A stretch of DNA of 64,000 nt, taken from Oxytricha trifallax. Taxonomy: Eukaryota > Ciliophora > Spirotrichea > Sporadotrichida > Oxytrichidae. Under the pieces are notes generated by a model, which searched no databases, was not told where the DNA came from, and worked only from the letters and a program-made list of their open reading frames with translations. Below, in pieces: positions 11,478 through 24,233 of the stretch (positions are counted from its first letter, which is position 1; the number at the start of each line of letters is the position of its first letter). Position numbers and translations under genes: made by a program. Location: NCBI GenBank assembly GCA_000711775.1, contig ARYC01001496.1:32333-96332 (forward strand), read 5' to 3'.

Positions 11478-14400
11478 ATGATGAATCTCAATAAATAGTC
11501 TAACTTACAGCTTAATGGAATAAATTATGTTACTAATCAAAATATTCAATAGGATATTTCCAGACGATTCAAATCTTCTATGAACATAAATAACTTTTCA
11601 ATGCCATTTTATTTTAATAATAATTTTATTATTTTGCCTCTGATAAACGAAATATCTCCTTGGTCTACAAAGAAGTAATTTTAAGTTCAAGAATCTCAAT
11701 AGAATTTAAATCAGCATGGTAACTTAATGATGTCTTAAAAAGCAAGGAATTTCAACTTGATAAGCAAAAGTAGTATGGGTTTATCAAAAGTTGATAAGTA
11801 ACAGCTCGAGCCTTAAAATCCATTGAGACAGTAAATCTTAATAAAAAATCATCATCACTTAAATATACCTTCGGCTGTGCCAGGTTATACAAGTGATTAA
11901 TTACAAAACTTAGGGACACCTGGTAGCGCTTATACTCTAGACAGCTATGAAACTCACTCTCAGAAGTAGCACAGAATAAAGTAGAATTAGAAACACAGTT
12001 AAGAAGAAATTCAAATCTTTTAGAACGATACTCTGGAGATAAATGAAGTGGAAAATTAGGCTGTTTAAAAGTAAAGTTAAAAATAGAAAAATCGTAGTCA
12101 AACAACATCCAACACAAAAAGGTAGTTTTAGAGGCATAAGTTTCATGACTCCCAAAGTAATAACGCATAAAAGTTTCAGCATGTAAATCTCGTTTAAACC
12201 AGTCTTGCAAGGTTGGTAGTTAGAAGGCAATCAGAATTGCAAAAGCTATAATTAGAAAAATAATCATAGATAAATCAACCTAGGTCCAAAACACCTTTAA
12301 TAAGTAACCAAATAAACTCTAAGATTTAGGGTAAGTAAAGAGAACCATAGATTATTATTGAGAAGTCATAAAGTGATTAAAGATATAAAAGTGGTGATGT
12401 AACTAGACTATATGAAAATTATCATTAGATGCACATTTAATCTTAGCATTTGAGCAAAAGAAGATTTAGGCAAACAAACAATTTATAACAAATGTGCGAT
12501 GGCATCACTTAAACTGATTCTGAAAATGATAATGATAGCAAGCATATTTAGTAAACCAGCTCCTCACAACTTAACAAGTCACAAAAGATGAATTTATCTC
12601 ATACTTCCAATTTTCTAAAGAGAATTGAGAAAATACCTGATATCAAACTTTGTGAGAAAAGAATGTCTGATATGAGCTTAAGTGAATAATTTCAAAGCAA
12701 ATCTGTTTAAAAGTAAACACCAAAATAAAGCTCAAAATATACTTTGCATTTGAGTCACTCAAAAATTTTGACACAAATTACATCATAAAACATCAAGTTA
12801 ATAAACCCGAAAGATCTTTTAAGCAATCCAGACTTTTAAAATTCACCTACTTACAAAAATAACACTAACAATTTTATGAGTTCACAAACTCCAAAAATAT
12901 TTAGTGTTGTAAACTTAAATTACCAGCCTGATAAATATCTCTCCTAGGACTTGTTGACGAAAACTCAGGATTTAAGCGAATAATTTCAGAATTTAAAATA
13001 CTAACAAAGAAATAGCAATTTATCAAGAACTTAAGTTGTAAATATCAACGACAATAATTTTGGTAATCAGAAATTCCAATCAGTTGCTGAATTAAATCAA
13101 TCATCAAATAACAAGAGTGGTATAATATGATTATTTGTAATAGTATTCTTATATTTTTATAGAATTAATTTTATTTAAAATTTAAATTTATATGGTAGTA
13201 ACTTCTAAAATCTACTTACTAAGAATACCAAATCAAACAACAGAGTGAACTTATAATACGCAAACAAAACAATCTAAAGAATGAAAATGAAAAAATTGCG
13301 TAAGTTAGCTGAATAAATGCTTTTGGACTACAATTAAAGAAATGAAAATCATTTGTCACCAGACTATAAATCATATAGAAATAGTTAAAATATTAAGTTT
13401 GACAGAGATGATAGGATATCAGGATAAATCGATGGTAATGTGCGTTATGTTGTTGAAGTATAAAACATTTTGAAATTAAAAATTAGAATAATGAGATTGA
13501 AATTATCCAGTTTTAAAGTATATATTCTCACTATTGATAAGGGATATCTTCATATCATTTAAGTAATATGATCATTAAAATGGAAGATTTAAATGCATTT
13601 TTGGTTTGGATAAAATTGACTTAAATATCAATGAATTCTGATATATTAAATTTATTCAAATAAATTATTACAAGCAGAGTTAATTAAATGTTTTGCTTAG
13701 ACAATATGATAAATATCAATATTTATATAATTTTAAGTCAAATATTCTATATTCACTCAATTATTAGCAATAATAAAAATAGAAGAATATTGTAGATTTA
13801 AAATGGAATATCATCTCCCTCAAATATTGATGCTTTAAGCCCTACTAGCAAAAGGTTGTTAAAATTAAAAGAAATAACAAAGCATTTTATTGTTCAATTA
13901 TATAAATAATCTGTGTATTTTTGAATTATTTTTTTATAAATTTATATTGTTTATAATAATGATCATGAAGAATAAATTAAACAAAGAGATTTTTCATAAG
14001 AACTATGAAAATATTTACCAAAAAAAGGTATAACATTCAATTGATATAACATTACTAACTTTATTTCGAATATTATTATAGATTAATTCTTCAAATTTAG
14101 TCAACGTAGCTTTAATATATTAAGGAAAGCCAGGAAATAAAATTTATTTGATAAAGTAGGTGTTATATTGTAGTTTTATTTAAAATATGAAATTTTAGAC
14201 ATTCCAAAATAATCTAAAGCACCAAAACAAACCTAATTTTGAAAAGGAAAATTAGGGACGATCTACTGGGAAATCAATTAATCATAATACATTTGAGCTT
14301 ACTAAGCATAGCATATTTAAATTGTATAAGAATATTAATTTTATTTTAAGCAATCATTTTTATATGTAGATTTAACTTATAATGTGAAAAAATTAACATT

Positions 14401-16604
14401 AATAGCACTAAATCCTAAAATTCATCAATATTTAACTTTCAGGTGGGTAGAACACAATCAAGCACAAAGCTCTACCAATCCAATAACATGACTAACTGCC
14501 TACGCACAGAGGACCAATAATCTTCTAAACGCAGCAGCAAAACAAGTTTAATGATTGGAAACACTATTATTCAGCAAACTGAGCCAGAAATTATGAATTA
14601 AATGGACCTAGCTCATATCAGGCAGATTCATTAAGACAGGTTTTACTCGAATATGAGCAGCAATTCCAGTCATAAAAATAACAGTAACAAATAACTTAAG
14701 TAGCAATACTCTACATCATAGTAAAATCAACAGCACTATCCCCAACCCTTCAAAGCTATGGAAAACATAAGCATGAATTAATAGCAACAGTAATAAGTAC
14801 AATATTTCTTAAATTCCATGGTGCCAAGCTTCAATTATACTGGCACTTAAAACTCTGTAGTAAATCAGAGTTTACCAAATATGCAGCACATTATGAGACA
14901 ATCTTAATAATAAAACCAGAATAGTGGATTCCTGTAATATTCAAGCATTGCTGCTCAACCACTTTAAGAATCTCATTGTAGTCATAATGAAGTCCTATAC
15001 GATTCAGATACACCACCATAATAGAAATAAAAATAATAGAGTAATTATTAGAATTCATAGTAAAACATGACTGAAAACGTTGAACACATTAATAAATTAA
15101 AACTTAATCTGTTTAAAGAAATTAATAGACAACTAACTTACAATGATAATACCCAATAAGCAGTTTTTAATTCAATTGCATGGAATAAATCTTTCAAATA
15201 TTTCCTTTCATATAGAATATAAGTAATATTTAACCTTCTAATGATTTTGCTTATCTTTTAGGAATAAAAAGTATTCGAATCAGTTCTATAAAATTTGATT
15301 AATAAATATTACTTTTCTTGACTGTAAATTTATTTGATTGTTGGAGTTTTAGTAATAAAGATCGAATTAGACCTTAAACTTCTCTTAGTAGCAAATCTCA
15401 TATGGGCACAAGACTTTCCAGTTCAAAAGATGGTTCAAAAAGGTCTAGACTCTCAATGTATGATAGGCAGTTACTCTGGGATCATGCAAGAAAGAACAAA
15501 ATTTAGCATTTAAGAGAGACTTTGAGTATGAATGAAGTCGAGGACTGCACTTTCAAGCCATAACTAGTTTCTCACAACCAATCTAAAATTGAATATGAGG
15601 AGGATAATTATAAGACAATTGGAGCAGAGATAAAAGATGAAGAAATTGCTGAGCTTTATAATCCTCTAGTTAATAATTCTGATTGTAATAGTAGCAAATT
15701 GATGAGTTCAAATTCTAAGAATAATTTGAAGTAATCAGCTTCAAAAAGCAGAGTCAAGTCAATGGCTAGAAAAGACGATGTAGTCCAAGAATAGTAATAG
15801 AAGTATATTGAAAAGCATATTAATAGATTGGCAGTTGCTAAGCTAAGGAAAGACTTTGAATTCTAGATGGAAATGGCTCAACCAGGGTCTGGTTAAATAT
15901 GGTAGAATTAATTAACTTAGCCATCTGTCCCAAAAATAACTGGCCTCACTTTAAGTTAAGAGAAACAAAGAAAAGGTACTCGATTGTCATGCTACATTAA
16001 TACTGAAAATAATATGGTTATTCAGGAAAATAGCTTGAACCAAGAAGAATGTTATAATGATAAGCCTTATAAATTCCAAACTATTCAAGAAACTTCTGAA
16101 CCTCGTATTAAATCACTTAAAAGAGCCATTTCCCCTCAAAACTCTTCCTATAAAAGTGCTAAAAAGCGTCACTCAAATTACCCAACTACTCACTCTATAG
16201 ACAAAGTCTTGTCCTAGAGCAATCAAAAATTAAAGTTCTACCAAGATAAAATCACTGTAGCAAACACCAATGAAACTATTGTCGATGATCTCGAGAAAGA
16301 AGGAATTTTCAAGAGATCTACTAGCAATTTATCACAATACAAATCTTTGTTAAGCAACCAGTAAATCTCCCTTGTTAACTTCAACTCAATACAAGCCCCT
16401 CCCTCTAGAGCAGAAGCTCATAAATAATCTTGTTCAAGTAGCTCATGCTACACGAAATAGCATGCGCATATGATGGACCAACTGAAATCATTAGAGCAAC
16501 AGGCTAAGTCTAATATTTTCAAGTTGTCGAATAAGTAAGAGGAGAAAGTCAATTCTAAAATAATCAATGTCATTCATTAGCACATTCAGTCACTTGAAGT
16601 TTGA
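11478..16604 (+). CDS. long Gln/Asn/Ser-rich protein with CTFKP motif
   Basis: The first block is open for about 545 codons from ATG 11478 to about 13119, then smaller blocks follow. Three segments with in-phase pointers (13114-13247, 13416-13813, 15135-15381) and several GT-AG introns must be removed. A run of six A at 13290-13295 adds one base. The C-terminal half includes YDRQLLWDHARKNKIQHLRE followed by EDCTFKPQ (about 15455-15560), a pattern seen in many ciliary and coiled-coil proteins. The joins near 13850-13990 and 14300-14440 are not resolved, so two genes cannot be excluded. Stop TGA 16602-16604. Confidence 0.6.
13114..13247 (+). other. IES, pointer AGAGTG
   Basis: AGAGTG at 13114-13119 and 13242-13247, same codon phase. 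Excision of 128 bp joins SSNNKS to ELIIRKQNNL. Confidence 0.6.
13416..13813 (+). other. IES, pointer ATATCA
   Basis: ATATCA at 13416-13421 and 13808-13813, same codon phase. Excision joins FDRDDRIS to SPSNIDALSP. The first 35 bp inside still read openly, so the true left boundary is less certain. Confidence 0.5.
15135..15381 (+). other. IES, pointer AACTT
   Basis: AACTT at 15135-15139 and 15377-15381, same codon phase. Removal of 242 bp joins EINRQLT to SLSSKSHMGTRLSS, leading into the CTFKP region. Confidence 0.6.
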
Positions 16605-16939
16605 TAAAAGTTCAAATAAAAAATAAGCGCTAATTTTTTTATTTATTACTGTAAATAGTTGGTTAGTTGAAACTTCAAAAAAAACTATGGAATTAAATTA
16701 TACTTATAGAAGAGTAACTTCGAATAATTTTATTTTACATGCAATTACAAGATATAGTATTAACAAAATGTAGATTTTCTAAGAATTTATATGCAATTTA
16801 ATTTTAATATTATTTCCTAAATCTTGAACTAAACTAGAATCACTTTGCATGAAAAAATTAATTTCAGACACAAATCTTATTAATTCATTAAATTAAAAAG
16901 AACAATCTCTAATCAATTTTGACACCACTAGAAATAGAA

Positions 16940-18910
16940 ATGGATAATGAGAAAATGACACTAAATAAATCCTTAAAAACAGAAGAAAATTAATCATTTA
17001 TTGAACCAACTAATACTATGAATCTCGAAATAGGAGATTAATCACCATTTTTACCAATGAAATAGGTAATTATAATAAATAATGATAATCATTTCATTAT
17101 AGTAAACGTCATCATATTTCAGTCCTATCGTCAGAAGAACACTCTTTCAAGCCTTTACAATAAAACTTAGTTTATATTATGGCATTTTAAGATTTATAAT
17201 ACTATATATTCATCCTGACATTCTGTAACTATGCAGTTCTACATACAACTCGAGCTGCCTGGTCAAATGCTACTCCCTAGATAAAAACTCTTTACTCATT
17301 CGATTCAAAACTTATTAGCTATATGAATTCCTCATTTCTCTTCTGCTATGCAATGATGGGTATTTTCTCAGGTCATTTGGCTGACAAATACAATAACTTA
17401 TAGTAAATAAAATGAATTATTAAATAATTTTAAGATAGTTCTTAAAGATATTAATAAGGTATTGTGATATAATAGTTTTAGAGTAATTCATTTTTAAAAA
17501 TAATTCCAATCTAATGATAAAAATATAGAATAAGAATTAGACAGAGAGCAGTAAAATTTTTATTAAGCATAAAAACAGATTATAATACAAATATTTATCT
17601 AATATAAAAAATTAAGAATTAATAAGTGAATTAATTTAAAATACAAGAAGAATAGATTTATAATTATCGCTTACACTTTGATCGGTATAAACGTGATATG
17701 TGTAGGATGTTTGTAATACATAAATAAAGATCATTAACAAATCTGGCTGTATTTCCTCCTCCGCATAATCGATGGCACTCTCCAGTCTATTGGTTGGGCT
17801 ACAAATTTAGCAGTCTTAAGCAATTGGTTCCCAAAGCATGGAAGGGGTTTATTGATAGGCTTTTGGGCATCAAATGCAAATGTGGGTGATATAATCGGGG
17901 CTTAAATTTACAAAAGTGTAATAAATGCTGATAACACAAATTGGGGCACAGGCATAATAATCGTAGGTGCGCTCGTAGTAGTTTTTGGAATAATAAACTT
18001 CTTATTCTTGATTGAATACCCACAGTCTATGGGTATTGTTATTCAAGAGGAATCGCACTTATTCTAATAAGTTTAGCAAACTACTTAAGAAAAGTAAGAA
18101 CAAAAAAGCATTAATTTCTTAGATGCTTTGCTTATCCCTGGAGTTTTGATTTTCTCAATATGCTTCTTCTTTATAAAGTTCTCAATGTATGGGTTTTACT
18201 ATTGGCTGCCTGACTACATCTAATTTGGCTTAGGTTATGATAAAAATACCTCTGTAAATATATTCAGTTTGTTCAGTACAGGCAGTATAGTTGGAAATAT
18301 ACTTATGGGCACTGCTACTGATTTCCTCCCCTATAGATCCCCTGTGTTTTTAATTGGTACTGCTCTAGCAACTGCTTTAACTTTAGCTTTGACTCTTTGG
18401 GATAATCATGCTGTAGCTATAATCTCAGCTTTTATGTTTTTATTGGGTGGTTCTTTAAGCGGATCTACCATAGTCATTTACAAATATTAATTAAGAAAAC
18501 TATAAGTCTGATGTATATGATTTAGTTTTGCTAATCATTTATTTAATTGCAGCGATAGAATGTGATCTTGGTAAATAACAAGCCCTAAGAAATAACTCTA
18601 AAGCTTTAGCGACAGTCTCAGGTATAATTGATGGAATAGCAGGTTTTGGCAGCATTTTAGGTCAAATATTAATTGGCATAGTAAAGGATGCATCTGGATG
18701 GAGAGCAACTTTTGCAATGCTGACAGTTGCAACTGGGTTAAGTTGCGTGCCAAGTGCTTGGTTTATAGTAAGAGAATACAAGGAATCATTATTCATTAAA
18801 CTGTTTAAGTGATTAATTACTTATATTTTGTTAGTAAATGGAAAGAAAAGAAAGCAGAAGAATCAAGAAAGTTAAAACAATCGACCCTTAACTAGCAATG
18901 TGATTTATGA
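16940..18910 (+). CDS. SLC37-like major facilitator transporter
   Basis: After removing two IESs the product is roughly 520 residues with about 12 membrane spans, as expected for the MFS. TM1 reads YYIFILTFCNYAVLHTTRAA. The loop 2/3 signature GHLADKYKKNRF, MFS motif A, is rebuilt only when the IES at 17386-17646 is excised. The C-terminal half carries ECDLGKQQALRNNSKALATV followed by GIIDGIAGFGSILGQ, typical of SLC37 sugar-phosphate/phosphate exchangers. The first intron at about 17065-17118 does not keep phase perfectly. A 26-bp GT-AG intron near 18809 leads to a short basic tail ending at TGA 18908-18910. Confidence 0.82.
17386..17646 (+). other. IES, pointer AAATACAA
   Basis: AAATACAA at 17386-17393 and 17639-17646, same codon phase. 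The 253 bp between are AT-rich and contain TGA. Excision turns HLADKY plus KKNRFIIIAYTLIG into an intact MFS motif A, strong independent support. Confidence 0.9.
18474..18541 (+). other. IES, pointer TCATTTA
   Basis: TCATTTA at 18474-18480 and 18535-18541. Removal of 61 bp gives STIVIYLIAAIECDLGKQ, the expected SLC37 segment. Splicing at the internal GTCTGA and TTGCAG sites would break the frame. Confidence 0.88.
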
Positions 18911-19063
18911 AGACAATATTAATATAATAGAGTAAAATTTATTTAAATCGAGTTGTATAAAATTATCATAGTATCAAAAAATTTCAGTAAAACATTAAGA
19001 TCTTTTTTTTAACTTAAACTCTATTTCACATAATCATTCTTATTCATTTATCTTTAGTTTCCT

Positions 19064-19335
19064 TCATTGTTATTTATTTTTGATTTCTTTCTAAAGTTTG
19101 TTAATTTAGCCCTTCTTTGATTAAATCAAGCTTTCAATAGCATCTTTGACAATCATAAAATTGTAATGCCCACCTGCATTTGACACCAACACATCTACTT
19201 CCTTATCATCATAAACTAGCATCAAACTGAAGTATTGCACATGCTTGCATTTTTCATTATATTGAAGCTTTTGTTCTCTGATAAAGGTGTTTTCTTTTCT
19301 TAGATTTTAGGAATCTTGAGAGCATATTCAGTCAT
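19064..19335 (-). CDS. small conserved-looking protein, unknown
   Basis: ATG 19335 to TGA 19064-19066, about 90 residues. Begins MTEYALKIPKIQEKK, continues REQKLQYNEKCKHVQYFSLM, then LVYDDKEVDVLVSNAGGHYN and a Lys/Gln-rich helical tail. The frame needs one extra A in the A-rich tract after codon 13 (GAAAAGAAAA). No family was recognised. It sits tail to tail with the transporter gene. Confidence 0.5.
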
Positions 19336-20057
19336 AATACTGCAAAAATTGTGAATTGTTAAATTCTTAAAATACAGATGAATATAAATAAATGTTGATG
19401 ATAATATTTTTATAATTATTTATTTGAAATTTGTTTGATTTATTCTATTTATTTATATACTTTGGAACCAAGTAGAAAAAGTTATTTATTTTTACTACTT
19501 GGTCCCACTATTTATATTAATATATTTAATTAAAATTTAAAAATGTATTTTTTTAGAATGTGTTACATAAATGAAATTAATTTTCTATAACTATAAAATA
19601 AGATTTATTCAATATTTTATTTATTTTATAAATCACAATTTTAGACATAAAATATGACTAGTATTTAAATCTTGATACTTATAATAGAAGTTTATTTATA
19701 AATTACTCATTTTTAAAAACCGATATAAATCAAATTTGATAATTGTAAAAAGATCATTTAATTTTAATTTAAATTATTTAAGTATTTATCTATTTACTAA
19801 TAATTAATAATTTATTTAGTGCGATTAAGATGAAGTAATAAAAATAATTAACTCTTGCATCTTCATTCGAAAACATATATAAAAATAAAATAAATAAAAA
19901 ACTTTCAAATTTAATATTTATTTATTTATTCAAGAAGGTAACTTATATATTTCTTTATTTCTAACAGTTATCCATATTTCGAATATATTTTCTATTTTGA
20001 CTGATTGATCTATCAAATGCAGTAAAATATTATCTAAATATAATAATAAATTGAATA
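19336..20057. other. AT-rich intergenic DNA with one hairpin
   Basis: No coding was seen. The only notable element is an inverted repeat: GGAACCAAGTAG at 19464-19475 and CTACTTGGTCCC at 19495-19506, 11 of 12 positions paired. It could be a termination or processing signal or a remnant of a small inverted-repeat element. Confidence 0.5.
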
Positions 20058-22322
20058 TCAGTAATTTTTAAGAAAACACAACACTATGCTAAATATATAA
20101 TACTTCTCTTGCACTTAATGAACAGGATTTTTGTCTTTTCTTTGCTCTTTCAAAGAATCCAAAGTATCCTTTGGCACAACTAATCTAGTCTTTTAAAGGT
20201 CTATAACATCACTTTCATTTATGTGATTAGGTTCATGAGCATTGATAAATTCCAGTTTCATAATATCATCCTACTGTAATTTTATCATTCTTAATTAGTA
20301 GCCAACTAACTCTGGAGTGACTCTCTTATTATCAGTTAAAATATTGTATCTCTAAGGAGCACTTAAGGAAGTCAGAAGCTTTGTATTGAAGGTCTTTTTG
20401 TATATTTCAACACCTTAAAGTAAAGGTTTAATTCTGTATAAGAAATCTGGATTGTTAAAAGCTGTCAACCTAGACTAAGGTCTTAAGGAGAGGGAAACTT
20501 AATTTTAATGAAGTTCCTTGAAAGGAGTTGAAATCTCAGTTTATTCAGCTTGGCGGTCAAATTAATGTATACTTGATTGATGAATGTAATCATTAGAAGG
20601 TCTTTGAGTTTAGAATTTTGCAATATTTTCAAGCAAGTTAAGTTCTGCTTGCTAGATTTACTCCATAGTCATTTCATCTTTATTTAAAACTTCTTCGTTT
20701 ATATACTAATTGCAAGTTCCATTCAATTAAAGTTAACTTAAACTTGAAATCATTTAATAGTCTTTTCTCTGCATTCCAGTATTTAACTACCTTTATATTT
20801 GCAGTAATTCGTTTTTCTTTGATAAAATAATCTCTCCAACTTTATTTATCTTTGAGTCCATTTTAACTAAAGAAGGCTTAATTTTACTCTCAAATTATTC
20901 CTTGAATTTATAAAGCTGCATCTATTTTTCAGTAATTTAAAACAATTCTTATTTATACTCATCTGAAACATGCTCCTTTTATTAATCAATTAATAAATTT
21001 TCCGCATATAATTCCTCTGTTTTTTCTTTAATAGCTTGAATCTTGACTTCAGTCTCGGTTACTTTGAATAAAAATTGTTGTTTATTGACGTTTAAAAGGG
21101 AGACTCTTCTTATGTCTTCATCAACATTGTTTGAGGGTTGACTTTACTCTATATCATTTTGCTTGTATAAACCTCTTAGTCGATTAAGTAGCAATTCTTT
21201 TTGATTCAATAATTGAAGCATAGTTTAATCTTAAGACTCAATCATTCTCCCAATAAAATCATATTGCTAGTTCAAGTGAGGTATTTCATTTTACTGGAAG
21301 CTATTGATTTATTGTTAGAGTTATGTGATTAGCTACATCTCTTATTCAAGGTCTGACTTGAGTTTTTATATAACATTTTAGCTACCGTTTCCCTTGATAA
21401 TTTTGTCTTCTAACCCTTTTACCTTTCGCTATTTCCACTCAACAGTCTCTTGTAAATTTTACACTCTATAAAATTAACTGCTGACGTCTTCGTATGTCAT
21501 CATGTCATGCTCAATAATTAGCTCTTTACTTTTCTCTATTTGGTTTATTTACTAGTCAATAGTTTCTAAAGAAGAATTATCATCCTCGATTTGCCTGTTT
21601 TTGTAAATGAAGTTCCCTTCTATGTCTTTTTATGATAGAATTTCCCTCATTAGTTGCTCTAGTTACTAAGCTTTATTTATGAAATCCTATCTTAAAAGTT
21701 CCAGCTTTTCAATCTCATTGATTGATTATTGAATTTCTTCAACTTTTTGAAGTTTTTAAGTCTCTAATTTAGAAACTTTAGCTTAATGCTTTACCTCCGC
21801 TTTTTTGAAATTTTCATCTATAAGCTAGAGTTCACTTTTTATAAGATTGTCTGTCTGAGAAGCTTTTATTGATTTTTGCTTATATTTCTCTATATATTTG
21901 TCTCTCTTATCTGATAGCTTTTGTATCTCTTCATAAATTGCCTTGATTTAATGCTTTACATCTTCTACTTGCTGCTCATCATATATATTATGAGCTGATT
22001 TCTGATTCGTTGATTATTAGCAGCTTTAATCCCCATTTTTATAAGTCAATAAGGGTGTTGAGTTCATGCTTTAACCCTTCTAAGATGATGAATTGTACTG
22101 GTTTTACTAGAAATTTATGGCTTTATTTTTCAAGGGAGACAACATCTGCATTGGTGTTGAAAGAGACTTAGAAGACTGATAATTAGTTGATTGGGATTGA
22201 TAGTTATGAGCAGATGGCTATAGCTGATCTTGCTAATTGTTAAAGAATGACTTAGTGTGATGTTGAATCAAGGGACTCAGGTAATTATTGGAGTTATTTT
22301 CAGCTGATGCTGTTTATGACAT
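20058..22322 (-). CDS. coiled-coil protein
   Basis: One uninterrupted frame of about 754 codons from ATG 22322 to TGA 20058-20060, full of TAA/TAG Gln codons and with no intron or IES. The N-terminal 150 residues are Ser/Gln/Asn-rich. The following 400 or so residues have long heptad-like runs (KAEVKHQAKVSKLETQKLQK), typical of a rod. The tail is more globular (KIKPSLVKMDSKINKVGEII, then RLTAFNNPDFLYRIKPLL). The last 15 codons, after KDKNPVHQ, are hydrophobic and may be read-through into flanking DNA. It is probably cytoskeletal or ciliary, but the family was not identified. Confidence 0.75.
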
Positions 22323-22648
22323 AGTTAGATGTATTTTATATTTTTACTTAAATTTATTACTAGTCGCTTAACAGACAAATAATTTAATTTCACTAGTCTT
22401 AAATATGAGAAAGATGATTTGAATAAGATTTTTGTAGAAATCTAATTAACTAATAGTCAATAGAATTATAAGTAGATAATATTGCGAGTCAATTTTGAGT
22501 TTAATTATACTTTTTTTGTTATGTGATTTTCAAAAAATTCTTTAACTCTTTAAATTTATGAAATATTGCTAGGATTTAGTGAGCATAGACAAATATATGA
22601 CGACATTACTCTGTTAATGATTTAATGTTAACATGCTTATTATTACTA

Positions 22649-23853
22649 TCAAAAGGTCAAAAAGACATCTCCGCCAAAGAACACGAAGCTCATAAACATA
22701 AAGAACATAAATATCAGTAGCAGCCTCTGTAATTGTTATTCCCTACTCTCCTCGTTATTAGCAGCATTTGCTCCACCTCCAGCAGCTCCGTTTCTATTAT
22801 TTGCGCCATTTGGTCCGAAAATATCTTCCCAGGTAAAATTTAAGGTAAATAAAGCAGGGAAAATACCCAGGCCCATTACGAACCCACTACCTGAATTATT
22901 GTTACCGAAGAGTCCTCCACCTTGATTGAAGTTTTAATTTGGTACTGGGCCTTAGCGTTGTCCTGCAGGACGTTTTGGGATTTCTTAACTGGATTTCTTT
23001 CTAAACAAAACAGATCAGCATCCAATTAAAACACGTTGAACATTAATTTCAAACATAGAAGTACTTAATTTAAGCAGACTGCATGTATATGCTAATGATT
23101 GTATGAAATTTACCTTGGATCCTCAGTGTTTCCCTTTGTGTAAATGGGTATTAATGTTTCCTTGGAAATGCCACTTTTACAGACTGGACACAGTAGTGTT
23201 TCCTTAGGCTAGTTTATCCACTGATATATACACTCCCAGCAGTAAAGATGACCGCATGTTGATACCACTGGCTCATTCGCTAGGTCTAAGCAAATATTGC
23301 ACTCGAATTTAGAGTGAGCCTATTCTTTTATATACTTTTATTTTAATCAATATATTTATACTTATTTAAGAAGAGAAACTAATTTTCAATGATTATACAC
23401 AAATATTTATAAAATCTAATAGTTTTAATTCTTTTTGAGGGCGAGGTTATTGTTAATTTTATTGGTTGTTTTGGCTATTTATATTGCCTGAATTATTATG
23501 CTGCCTATTATTTATTTCTGTAATTAATGGATCACTATAATCAAAATATTATTTATGTAATTTGAAGATTGTAATATCAAATGATTAATAGATTAATCAT
23601 ATTTATTTAATTAAGGCAATATAATCATCTGGATGACTATTGGTATTTGATGACGGTGCACATTTGACTTCTTCCAGTGGATTCACATCACTACCATTGA
23701 AACTACATTACACTTTATAATAAATAAGAATTATTACATATCTCTACGAACAAATGAATTAATTGGCTGACTGGGGTTGAGTTAATCAGTGGTGTCTGCA
23801 AATTACTGGTGAGACTGAGGATCTATTTCTTATTCAAGTTTTGTATATTCCAT
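22649..23853 (-). CDS. RNF5/RNF185-like membrane-anchored RING E3 ubiquitin ligase
   Basis: About 285 residues after removing IESs and one intron (23001-23113). A Q/N-rich N-terminus leads to a C3HC4 [24 protein letters not shown] followed by [11 protein letters not shown] and [13 protein letters not shown], nearly diagnostic for RNF5/RNF185. Then [15 protein letters not shown], a Gly/Asn-rich linker and a C-terminal hydrophobic anchor ([18 protein letters not shown]). The family works in ER-associated degradation. Junctions at 23536-23627 and 23322-23435 rebuild the frame; a third, 4-bp GTAG junction (23703-23747) is likely. Stop TGA 22649-22651. Confidence 0.85.
23322..23435 (-). other. IES, pointer AAAAGAAT
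   Basis: Plus-strand ATTCTTTT at 23322-23329 and 23428-23435. Excision on the minus strand joins RPQKE to [13 protein letters not shown] directly before the RING, in frame. Confidence 0.85.
23536..23627 (-). other. IES, pointer TGATTATA
   Basis: Plus-strand TATAATCA at 23536-23543 and 23620-23627, in the same codon phase. Excision joins NSHPDDY to [10 protein letters not shown]. Confidence 0.8.
23703..23747 (-). other. probable short IES, pointer GTAG
   Basis: CTAC on the plus strand at 23703-23706 and 23744-23747. Removal of 41 bp joins NSFVR to [12 protein letters not shown] in frame. The internal GT and AG would not splice in phase. The short pointer makes this less certain. Confidence 0.45.
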
Positions 23854-24233
23854 TTTGTTTATATTATTGTTCATAATTCTTTAAATATTTATATTTAAGT
23901 CATGAAAAGGGGATGATTAATGATATATGTGTGTGGTTTAAATATAATGACAAATAAAATACTCCTATTAAGTTAATAATGTATTAATTTAATTTATTGA
24001 AAATTAGCAATGTTATCTTGTTAAGTTTAAAAATTATAATATTTTAATTGATTAAAATTAAATAGGGTGAGTTTTTTGTTTGTTTTTTCATTATTTTTAT
24101 TATTAAATAAATTTTTTCTGATTGAAATCAATTAAATTTCAGGCAATCATTGATAATTAATAATAAACATTGAATATAGATATTATCATTGTGATTCAGG
24201 TAAATTATAATTATTAAATCAACAATCAATTTA

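Noticed and set aside
11752..12230. Long minus-strand open frames with standard-code starts
   Set aside because: They are shadows of the plus-strand Q/N-rich gene, whose TAA/TAG codons are glutamine; the minus readings have no recognisable content.
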